64,000 bases of DNA, taken from Epichloe hybrida (taxonomy: Eukaryota; Ascomycota; Sordariomycetes; Hypocreales; Clavicipitaceae). Positions within the stretch are counted from its first letter, which is position 1, and every line of letters begins with the position of its first letter. The stretch spans positions 1,426,001-1,490,000 of the forward strand of contig JAFEKR010000003.1 in the NCBI GenBank assembly GCA_019022495.1, written 5' to 3'. The notes under the pieces are model-generated. The model did no database searches. It saw nothing but the letters and a program-made list of their open reading frames with translations, and was not told the DNA's origin. A program made the translations under genes and the position numbers. Of the stretch, positions 1-9,736 are shown one piece after another.

Positions 1-1930
1 AGTAGTTACTATTAAGAAAGCTTTCTTTTATAAAAAACCAAAAATAATAAAGATAGGAAAACCCTTTATCTAGAGAGAAAAGGTATTAAGAGAAAAACCT
101 AAGTAAACACTAGAAGCTTAATAAGTAATATAGAAAATATATAAAAGTATCTAAGAGAACGCTATATTTAGCGCTAGACTAGGATTATAGTTTTATATAG
201 CTATAGACGCATTAGATACTAGAATAGGAGAAGTGTTATTTTAGATAGAAGATATAGAACTAGGAACTAGTGTTATAGATATAAACTTTCTAAAAGTACG
301 AATTATTATATAAATATTATATTAGCTAGGAGATGCTAAGAAATAATACTCTATACTAGAAAAAGAGATACTTATAATTATAGTAAGACTAAAAGAAACA
401 AGATAGTTACTTAACTATTTACTATACTTATTAAAAGTCTATATAAATTATAAGGGTATTATTAATTTAATAGTAAATATATCCGAAGTCTATAGGAAGG
501 TAGCCTACTAGGTAGATATACTCTAAGAATTAAATGTAAAATATATTTATTACCTAAATACCACAAAGATTATGAAGATCACGGATAGAATATTACGAAT
601 GCCAGATCATCTAAGATTAGATCTAATCTTAGTGAATAGAAGAATAGGAGTCGATGTTACGCTAGCTATAGGAGACTAACTAATCTTAGTTTTAATAAAC
701 ATAACTTTAATTCTACTAGAGGGTAGAAGTTTAGATAAAGATATAATAGAGAAGTTATACTAAGGACTTCTTAAATAGTTTAAGTTAATATAGTACGGAG
801 AAATCCTATTAGCTATAGTTTTTAAATACTAAACTATCCTAAATAAATAACATAAACTTATTTAGCGTTAATCCTTAAAGTATTGAATTTTTAATTAGAC
901 TTTATATTATTTAAAATCTAATAAATTATTAGTAGAATATATATTATTTACTAGAGTACCTAAGAAGTTACAAGAAGCCTATAATACTAGAGGGTATTTT
1001 AGGATAGTAATTATAATATATAAACTTTATAGGAAGTATTTTTAGCTAGACTAAAGCAAAGATATAAAATTATATTATTACTTATACCTAGTATGTTAAC
1101 AAACTAGAACACAAGTTCCTTAGATAGATCCTAAGATTATTATAGTATAAGAACCTAATATTTTAAGCGGCCTTAGAGAAATATAAAACTATAGTAATAT
1201 ATAGACTAGTTTTATACCTATCTTTAATAGGATTAGCTAAATAAAATATAAGACTTATTAAAGGATAGCTAATAAAATAGGCTATAAAGAGAGATAGAAT
1301 TTCTTTAGACTCCTAGAACTAAGCTATCCTAAGTATTATAGTAGTTATTAATAATTAGTATATATTAAGCGTTAGGATAAGTCTAGTAATATTAATAATT
1401 AGATTTAAACTATTCATAAAATATTTAGAAGTAAAAGAACTTAAAATCTTAGAATTAGAAAATCTAGAGATAGATAATTTAGAACTGCTTTAAGAAACTA
1501 ATTTATAAAACCTAGATTCATAAAAGAAGCAGAGAGAGTTAGTTTAGATATAGAAAGTAAATAATTAGGATAATATTATAAAACCTAGATAAAGCTTTAA
1601 GGTAGGAAATCTTATATAAGAAAAGATAAATAAAGAGAATAAGTTAAAAAGGAAGTTTTATAAGACCTAGGGAAAGCTATTAAAGGTTATCTAAAAGGTA
1701 TCTTTAGTAATATATAAGATTAAACTATTAGAAGGTAGGATAGTAAGAAAAATCCACCTAGATAACTTAAAACTATACATCCTATAATTAAAGAAACTTT
1801 AACTATCTAGATTAAACACATAGGATCTAGCGGAATAGGGAACTAAGGATTATATAGATCTAGAGAAGGATAAAGTATTATAATAGAAGTTTTAGGTGTT
1901 AGGGTTAATACTAATAGAATATCCCCCCTA
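1..1930 (+). mobile_element. RIP-degraded Ty3/Gypsy retrotransposon, 3' part of pol
   Basis: Read on the + strand with many stops, this stretch keeps the order of a Ty3/Gypsy polyprotein C-terminal half. An RNase H-like start (I-A-I-D-A-L-D-T pattern) lies near 198-240, and an E-K-E-I-L-type segment lies near 360-380. An integrase zinc-binding region follows at about 960-1,110, then an integrase-core start (W-x-Y-I-D) near 1,180-1,200. A segment near 1,680-1,800 (K-I-x-L-L-E-G-R-I-V-R-K-I-H-L) resembles the end of integrase. Stops are nearly all TAA/TAG, as expected when CpA and TpG become TpA. The 5' part, with reverse transcriptase, protease and gag, lies outside the window. No LTR was found at the right edge; 1,931-2,045 is AT-rich and unassigned. 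The copy cannot code for a protein. Confidence 0.7.
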
Positions 1931-2045
1931 GCCTATTAAGTAGGGAAATGGCTTATATAATAAAAGGTAAATTAGGGTAGTAGTAATTATAGGGCGACCA
2001 TAGCTAGAGTAAATACTAATCAACTATCATCATTACCTTAATTAT

Positions 2046-2219
2046 TTTGGTATGACTTCACCCCTCAATCCCAAAGTCCAGCGTCGTTTCACAAGTCCAC
2101 GGTGCCCGATTTGGAAGCCGTAGAAAAGCCGATGCAAATTTGCGTCATACACCTTCATGTGATGATTTTTCACGCCCATCTTTCACGCCAAGTGGGTGTC
2201 AAGTGTAATATTTCCCGCC
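2046..2219 (+). promoter_or_regulatory. Short 5' region of the hybrid histidine kinase gene
   Basis: This 174-base stretch lies between the last RIP-type sequence and the proposed start codon of the kinase. Base composition changes abruptly near 2,046 from TpA-rich to ordinary. I see no clear TATA box. The promoter and 5' leader must therefore be short, or must reach into degraded transposon DNA. Confidence 0.35.
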
Positions 2220-5200
2220 ATGGCCGTTAGTGCTGCTGCCGAGGAAGTACGTGAGCGCGAGACCTTCCGGTTCGTCCTACTCTTTAGCCCAATAACGGTG
2301 CATGCAGAACATCCTGGCATACATTCAAAACTAAACCTCGCCTTCCCATCCGCAGATACGACTCGCCCTTGATCAATCTCGTGTTCCCCGACGCCAACGA
2401 CTCGGCCGTCTTCCCATCGGAGCTCACACCAGACCCCGCCCTGACTGCCTTTGCCCAGCTTGGTGTTTTGCGCCTTGACGGCTGTCGAGCCCTGATTTCG
2501 CTCTTCGACAAGAAGCACCAGTACGTCGTTGCAGAAGCCACTCCGACAACACCTCTTTCCCCCGGCATCTGTGCGGTGCATCAACCGACCGGTCGAGACG
2601 GACTTGCCGAGCGACTCCTCCTCTGGGGCACGTCCCTTCCCAGGGTTTCTGGCATCTGCGAACATGTGCTTTTAGCATCAGATAGGGAGAATGGAGCCGA
2701 CAAATCCGTCTTTGGCCAAGATAAACCAGACCATCTGCCAGTAACTACAGTGGGTGATCTGGTTAATCACCCGACAAAATGCTGCGGCCGAACCGTCTGT
2801 CCTTTGTGGCCCGACTACAGATTTTATGCCGGGGTGCCTCTGCGAACCCCGCGCGGTATTGACATTGGCGTCTTTTGTGTGTTCGATACCGAGGCTCGTT
2901 TGGACTGCAACCGGAGCGTTGTACCAATCATGCAGGATCTTTCCAGGACCATCATGGGCTACTTGGAGACTCGACGTCTCAGGGATGGACAGCGGCGGGC
3001 GGACCGTATGGTTCGTGGCGTTGGGAGCTTCGTACAAGGCAAATCAACCACTTCAGGCTGGGAGCCTGCTCCCACTGATGTATTCACCAGAGCGGCTGAG
3101 GAAAGAACTTCGCCAAGAACGCCAAAGGCTGAGATATGTGAGCAGAAGAACAGTGAGGGTAAACACGATGGTAAGCTCATCTCGCGTCGTACTGATTTGC
3201 TTTCGAATTGCAGGCCAGCATTCCTCCAGGGTGTGTGGGCTTTGCTAATGGCCGAGCTACTCGTCTAGACTCGAAACCTCGATCATCGAGCGCGCACAGC
3301 GATGGGAGCGCTCATGTGAATGATGGCTCAATGCGGTCGGTAGAGCACATCTTCTCGAAGGCCGCCAAAATCATTCGAGAGTCAATCGAGGCCGATGGAT
3401 TGTTATTTTTGGATGCTGGTATATCGTCATTCGGAGGGCTGGCAAATACTAGCGGCATTTCAGGGGTGCCCAGTGTCGAACGTCGCTCATCCGCCACAAG
3501 CATGTTCTACGCGCCCGGCGACTTGAACATGGGACCTTGCTGCAAAGTGCTAGGGTTCTCTACGTCCTCGAACTCGAGCATCGATGGCCACCATCAAGAC
3601 CAAAGTTACAACCAACTTCCCCAACAGGTCCTAAGCGAGTTGCTTGCACAGTTTCCGAGGGGCACCGTCGTCCAACAAAGACAAGATAAAGCCACAAAGA
3701 CAATGAGCGACATGTCGAAACTTGGACACACACGGCCCGAGCAAAGAAGCGTTCCTCAAAGCAGCTGCAATCTCACGCAAGAGGCCCAATCAATTTGCCC
3801 CAAGGGCATCGTCGGAAGAAGAAGTAGTATAGAGGCCGTGCTCAAAGAATTGCTTCCCGGAGCCTCGAATGTGGCCTTCTTCCCGCTCTGGGACACGCAG
3901 AAACGGCGATGGTACGCGGGCGGATTCGCATGGACTAAGAAGTGCTCTCGAGTTTTATCAGTCGAAGGCGAACTCAGCTATCTTGTGGCATTCGGCACAG
4001 TCATCATGGCCGACGTCTTTCGAACAGACGCAAAGGCGGTTGAGCGATCCAAAATGGATGTGCTCAGCTCCATCTCACACGAGCTTCGTTCACCACTACA
4101 TGGCATCATCCTAGGCGCAGAGCTCCTTCACGACACGGCCTTGGATGCGTTCCAAGGCGATCTTCTGCACTCGGTGGAAACATGCAGTCATACCCTGCTC
4201 GACACCGTTGACCATCTGCTGGACTGGAGCGGAGTCAATAACTTTCTATCTCCGGCATCCGTCCCACAGAACAACGGTCATGTAGAAGAGCGGGGACTGA
4301 GAAGGGGAAAGGCAGCGTCAATAGAATCTGGTATGATGAATATTGTTTCACGCGTCAAGGTTGACTTGATTGTCGAGGAGGTCGTCGAAAGCGTGTATGC
4401 GGGCCGCATCTTTCAGCTCAGAAGCCTTGGACTCAACGGCGGACACCAGGGCAATTGCTCGGGTGCGGGTGCCGATTCTGTGCAGAGTGCTGATCTCGTC
4501 GACGGCTCTGTGGCGACCCAGAAAGACTCGGATATTGCGACGATTTGTGTCGATATTCAACCGAACACGTCATGGGCATTTTACACCCAACCGGGTGCTC
4601 TGCGTCGTGTGGTCATGAATCTGGTCAGCAACTCGCTCAAGTTCACTACCAAGGGATTTGTCAAAGTTTCACTGGATCAACCTCGACAGGACTCTGCCTG
4701 CAAAGACGCGAACCACACGTTTGTGAGGCTGACGGTCACTGACTCTGGATGTGGTATCGGGAAATCGTACCTCGAGAACGACGTCTTCACCCCTTTTATA
4801 CAAGAGGATACCCTGAAGCCCGGAATGGGTCTCGGACTGAGTTTCGTAGAAAGGATCGTGACGGCTCTGAAGGGAACCATCTCGATAGAGAGCATAGTCG
4901 ACAAAGGGACCGTGATCTCGGTGGTGCTGCCGCTCCCTGCTGCAATGCCAGACATTGCGACGCCGAGTTCACCGTTGCAAATTGAAGAGTTCGACGCTCA
5001 GCGAAACGATTTACGCGGCCTTCGCGTTTTATTGCTCGGCTTCCGCGACACCCCATCGGTCGACCGTGAAGACGGGGTGTTGGGAACAAACGTGGTCGAA
5101 AGGGACGCCATGGCGAACATCTGCCGAGATTGGCTGCAGATGCAGGTAGTCGACCCGTCGGAAAGCGGTGATCTTGTGCCTGATCTGCTGCTCTGCGACG

Positions 5201-6138
5201 AATCTTACCTGCAGTTGAGTAATGCACACAACCCGTCGCAACACAACGCTTCTTCCTCGCCGCCGGCGGTGGTCATCTGCAGGAACGCAATATCGGCTCG
5301 TCGACTCACGGGAAACAACGCATTCAAGCGTCAGCCCAACAAGCAGCTGTGGGAGTTGAGCGCCCAACCGTACGTCGATCAGAACTTGACGCAGTGCCGC
5401 CATCTGAGGGGCCGATCAGCCATGCTAACGCGATGAACAAACAGGGTTGGACCACGCAAGCTTGCCAAAGTCCTCGCACTCACCTTCAAGCGGTGGACCA
5501 GCCACCAAGCCGCACTGCACCCGATACCATCAGCAGTTCAGACTCCCGAGGACGAAGAAGGACCGCCGCAATTCGGAAACTCCATCAACGATGTGTTCCA
5601 GCTCAAACACGGCAGCGACGGGACCCCGGACTCTCCAATGAGCACCAGCACTATGCAAGAACTCTCGCTCCTCCCTGAACGCATCCGCCGGCCCACGCCT
5701 CTGACGCCAGTCACGTCTGCTGACCAGTCCCCTATCTGTCATGGCATAACAGAGCCAGGAACCAACTTCCTGCTTGTTGACGACAACCCCATCAACTTGA
5801 AGATCCTCACTACGTACATGAAGAAACTAAAACTACCCTACAGAACTGCCACCAACGGACAGCAGGCGGTAGATGTTTTTGGCCAGGACTCGGGCCGTTA
5901 CAAGTGCGTTTTCATGGACATCTCCATGCCGGTCATGGATGGGTTTGAAGCCACGCGGCACATTCGAGCCATGGAGATGGAAAGAAGGCTACACAGGTGT
6001 GCGATTTTCGCCCTGACAGGGCTAGCTTCGGCGGATGCGCAACAGGAAGCTTTCACCAGCGGGATCGACCTGTTTCTCACAAAACCTGTCAAACTGGCCG
6101 AGCTGAGCCAGATCCTGTCGGCGCGAGATCTGATGTGA
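2220..6138 (+). CDS. Hybrid histidine kinase (GAF - HisKA - HATPase - receiver), four exons
   Basis: This is a fungal hybrid two-component sensor kinase. Such proteins autophosphorylate a histidine and pass the phosphate to their own receiver aspartate, then to an HPt protein.

The proposed exons are 2220-2269, 2356-3170, 3230-5369 and 5445-6138, giving 1,232 residues. The ATG at 2220 opens a short exon (MAVSAAAEEVRERETF) that joins in frame to YDSPLINLVFPD. Intron 3 (5370-5444) has a GTACGT donor, a CTAAC branch and a CAG acceptor. It removes an apparent stop at 5434-5436 and restores a PVGPRKLAKVL motif.

A GAF-like region spans about residues 30-220. The phosphate-accepting His is near 572 in SHELRSPLHG. 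The N box is near 751 (MNLVSNSLKFT), G1 is VTDSGCGIG, and G2 is near 821 (GMGLGLSF). The receiver spans about 1109-1232, with acidic LLVDDN, Asp near 1160 in FMDISMPVMDG, ALTG, and Lys in LTKPVK. All catalytic residues seen are intact. No membrane segment is evident, so it is probably cytosolic. Intron 2 is the weakest part: four phase-compatible donors (3138, 3153, 3159, 3171) can pair with the 3229 acceptor. Confidence 0.9.
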
Positions 6139-6741
6139 TTGGCTGGGCCAATGGATGAGGGAATAACGGACAGAACCTGACGAGACAGGAACGCGACGAT
6201 ATGGAATGAGCTAGAGCTACCGTGGATTTTCCCCCAATCTGATATCCGATCTGGATGTGGCGCGGCTCTCTACGGACGACGGTATACACGATGCAAGCAC
6301 ATGTAGATGGTTCTGGCCGAGCATCCCCCCTGCGCTGGGGCCAGAAAGATGGGCGTTTCGGTTACACGGAAGGGAGCGGCGCAGGTTTTGGAAGACTTTG
6401 AGAACTGTTGTCCTCTGGCTGCTGGTCGGCATAACAATGGTCATCAGCGTTGTACTTTTTTTTCGTTGCAGTTTACAAGGGGCAGACAGACAATTGAAAG
6501 CTTGTCGAAGCTAGTGTTCAGTATTACATGAAAGGGTTTTCCCGACTGCGCTGCTACATGGCCAGATTCGAACATGGACATGGGTGTGTGACAGCCTGAT
6601 TGCGGATGAATAACTGATGTGGGATATTACCAGACCAGCCCGGGCTGTCAGGGATTCGTGCGTGATGAAAGCCTTCATCTCGAGGTGGATACATGTACAT
6701 GCAGTGTCTCACTCGGCCGAAGATGGTTGGACGTCTCGGAC

Positions 6742-6797
6742 GGTCTGGTCTGGTCTGTTCTGGTCTGGTCTGTTCTGGTCTGGCCTGGTCTGGTCTA
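6742..6797. repeat. GGTCT/GTTCT pentanucleotide tandem repeat
   Basis: About eleven 5-base units, mostly GGTCT with interspersed GTTCT and one GGCCT, run without a break. The unit order forms a higher period of 15 bases in the middle. It is a microsatellite-like tract in the intergenic region. Confidence 0.85.
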
Positions 6798-6849
6798 GTT
6801 TTAGGCGAAACATTCCGTACTATAATTCTCGATACTGCTGCATGATTTG

Positions 6850-6868
6850 AAAAAAAAAAAAAAAAAAA
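6850..6868. repeat. A19 homopolymer tract
   Basis: Nineteen A residues run from 6850 and are followed by GAGGAAAAAATCC. No LINE-type or processed-copy structure was seen beside it, so it is listed as a simple repeat only. Confidence 0.8.
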
Positions 6869-7805
6869 GAGGAAAAAATCCCCAAAGCCATGTTTACGCG
6901 TGGGGATGAACGGATCGAGTCAACCTTGAGTCCTTGACTGCCATTGCCTGGTCCCTACACTTCAGGCCTGGACGGCCATGCAACCGACGAGATGTAAAGA
7001 TGAGTTTCATCATCAAAGTCGTCTTGTTCAGAAAGGAGAAACTTCCCCGCCCTGTTGGTCCGGGGTTCCTCGAGAAAAAAGGGCTTAGCGCCGGCGACGG
7101 AATGCCCCTGAATGGGAAAGCTTGCGAGTTGGGGTTCTGGCCGTTTCTGAAACGGCTGCAGGTTGGGCATGGCATGGGACGGAACGTCGAGTTTTTTTGG
7201 CAGAAAGTACCCGTTCCCACGGGCCCTCCGTTGAATCGTTGGACGACAACGGGTGAGGGATACAATACACGCTTTGAATTGTTTCACAAAATGGGCGCTC
7301 GTTTAAGGCCCTCTCCGATGGCTGCGAGTAGCGGTACGTGCGCTGGAACTCCTTGATTATTTGAGGGAGCCATGAGGAAAATATAGGGTACATAGCGCTA
7401 TATAGTTTCCTGTATAAAGTGTGAGGGAATCTAGGTACCTGCTACTCCTAGCTCCTGTCTCCCCTATTTCCTCACTAACACCTGGTTCGCTTAATTCTCC
7501 CTGTTTATATAGATTTGTAGAATTATTCAGGGGGGGCATTGTACCCGAGGGGCCAGGACGGGTGGATGCAGGGCGATTTCGGCCGACGAGGCCATGACAG
7601 GGATGATGACGTTCGGGACGGCTGCACGAGGGCCTGGTCAGGACATGTACAGTATACTCATGGACTGGTCGGGTGAGCCAACCTCGTTCACGCTGGCAAG
7701 GCGTTTGTTTGATTCTCTTTCTCATGACTCATTATGGGGAAAGGGGGTGGGGGGTATATTCAGATGGGAACGCATGCATGCATGTATGCAACTTGTTGCG
7801 ACGGA

Positions 7806-9036
7806 TCAAGGTATGCCGTGCCGGCTGCGACTGTCGAGGAGAGACAAGCGCTCCTGCAGGAACTTGTTCCCGCACATCAGTGTCTCCAGCCACTCTGCCG
7901 TCTTTTCGAGAACGACCGACTTGCTCATGTCGCGCTTGGCCAGGTCGGGAATCATGTCGGCCAGGTCGGCGAAGCCCTTTTTGAGAACGGCCCGGCGCTT
8001 CTGTTCCTGGCGGATGTGGTTCCTCCTCCTCTGCTCGATGGATTGCTTGCCGCGGCGGGGGCGCGTGAAGGCCATGCTGTTGTTATTGTTGTCCGTGTGG
8101 GCGCATGCCTGGGGGACGGGGGAGGAGGAGCCCTGGTGATGGTGATGATGATACGTTTGCTCGTAGTGAGGAGGATCAAGGGGCTCCTGCTGCCCCTGCT
8201 GCTGCTGCTGCTGATGCTGCTGCTGATGCTGATGCTGCGACGGGTTCTCCAGAGGACGGCACCGCTCCGCCTGGGTCCAGCTCATCAGGGACGCGGCCGT
8301 CGAGGTGTCGATGCCCCAGCACCACCATTCCGGCAGGACGGCATTGGTCTCCGTCTCGACGCTGCACCGGCGGATGTCGTCCCTGAAGTCGTCCAGGGAC
8401 TGGAAGCGCAGGTCGCCCCCGGCCTGCCGCGAGCAGTGATCCCGAGTCCATGCGTCTCTCGGCGGCGTGAGGGGGCTGGCCAGCGGCGTGTCGTCCACGT
8501 CCACGTCCACGGGGCACGGGTAGCTGCCGTGCCGCGGCTCCGGACTCTGCGTCATGCCGTGGGCAAAATAGGCGTCATGGACCTCATGGTCATGGTCATG
8601 GTGGTTGCTCACGCGGGGCCCCGTGGGTATTTGCGGACACTGCAGCTTCCTGTGAGACGTCTGGAACCGATTCAACGGCGCCGCCTTGTTGTTGCCAGCC
8701 ACGCCCAACGAGCCGGCATGGGGGAATGGCAGTCCTCCGTGAGGCCAGAGGTCGATGCCCTGGGGGAGCAGGATCGGTTCGTATTCCCGCATTTGTCCAG
8801 GGCTGGACGCAGCTAGCGTCGTGTCTGTGAGATGGGAGAGAAGAAGGCGTTAGGAGAGCGGAATTTCTTTTTTTTTTTTTTTTCCCGAAAAGGAGCAAAG
8901 TCAAAGCACGAACAACGGATGGTGTGAAAGCAGAGCAAAGGAACGGAAACCACCGAGAAAAGCGAGGGTATGACCGGTGACACATACAGTCCAATGCCCA
9001 ATGAGCCAGCTCATCGGAGTAATAATTGACCTCCAT
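7806..9036 (-). CDS. bHLH transcription factor, two exons
   Basis: This is a basic helix-loop-helix DNA-binding protein, probably a nuclear dimer.

The main exon (7806-8824) encodes a low-complexity N-terminal two thirds and a C-terminal bHLH at about residues 280-345. In the basic region RRNHIRQEQKRR, His286, Glu290, Arg293 and Arg294 fit the H-x3-E-x2-RR pattern that contacts E-box DNA. Helix 1 is VLKKGFADLADMI, followed by a short loop and then helix 2 (KSVVLEKTAEWLETLM).

The reading frame is open upstream of the ATG at 8792 as far as a CTCACAG acceptor (exon from 8824). An upstream exon 8988-9036 (MEVNYYSDELAHWALD) ends at a perfect GTATGT donor and joins in frame. The 163-base intron holds CTAAC 23 bases before the acceptor CAG, and an 18-base T tract. 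The product is 355 residues, with a Q/H-rich run near residues 210-230 and a histidine cluster after it. The target genes cannot be told from sequence. INO4-like and other small fungal bHLH families are both possible. Confidence 0.85.
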
Positions 9037-9042
9037 TGTCGT

Positions 9043-9060
9043 TCGTGCGTGCGTGCGTGC
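9043..9060. repeat. (GTGC)n microsatellite just upstream of the bHLH start codon
   Basis: Four GTGC units begin 7 bases beyond the proposed ATG at 9036. On the gene's strand they read as GCAC repeats in the 5' leader. Confidence 0.8.
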
Positions 9061-9700
9061 AAGATGGGAACGAGACGCATACACCGTTTCAGGGTGCGCT
9101 GCGTTAATGGCTGTAACTTGTGGGCAGGAAAGGGAGGAGCAAAATGCAAAAAAAAAAAGAAAACAGACAGAGTCGAGGTCGTCCGAAAATCTGCAGCAAT
9201 GGCTCTGAAGACTCGAGCTGGGTTATAAGCGCAAGCTCCAACAGAGGTTGTTGGATGTGACGATTCCCCGGAGAAAGGCTTCACGTCAAGCCCAATACAT
9301 AGGGGCTCCCGGATTCGATTCGTCTGCTTGGCCCTGCACAATAGCTTTGTTTCATCTCTGGCCGGGGCACGTCGAGGCCCAAGCCGCGTCTAACTTGTCT
9401 ACTGTTCTGTCTACATATGTACTTCAACCTCTCACGTTGTATTTCCTACCCCAGACCCCGACATCGACAAGCCGGACTAGTCCCCGTTTCGGCCTAGTGT
9501 CCTGGCTTAGCGTTGACAGGCAGCCCGGGGTCGACCCCTGCCCTTGGCGTTATTAATTCATTTTAATACGGAGTGCGGATTATTAACTTCCGCATCAGGC
9601 ACTGGCCGCTCAAGAGAAGTGGGTCCCTGCAATTGCCGCGAGGGGGTCAAAACTCTGCCAACTTGCACGACTTGCGTTGCATCACGGCAACCGCCATTCC

Positions 9701-9736
9701 CCACCGATCATCCCACCGATCATCCCACCGATCATC
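9701..9736. repeat. Three perfect 12-base tandem units (CCACCGATCATC)
   Basis: Three identical CCACCGATCATC units run head to tail with no mismatch, in non-coding DNA about 670 bases upstream of the bHLH start. They give a false P-T-D-H repeat in an open frame of no other merit. Confidence 0.9.

Larger units (their letters stand above)
6139..7805. other. Convergent intergenic region between the kinase and bHLH genes
   Basis: This 1.67-kb stretch of ordinary composition lies between two convergent genes and should hold both 3' untranslated regions. Open frames here (up to 140 codons) overlap one another on both strands and resemble no family I know, so I do not call genes. It holds a GGTCT-type tandem repeat (6742-6797) and a 19-base A run (6850-6868). 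Confidence 0.6.

Noticed and set aside
7734..8816. 360-codon + strand open frame opposite the bHLH gene
   Set aside because: It is the antisense shadow of the bHLH exon. The - strand frame contains a complete bHLH and a consistent intron.
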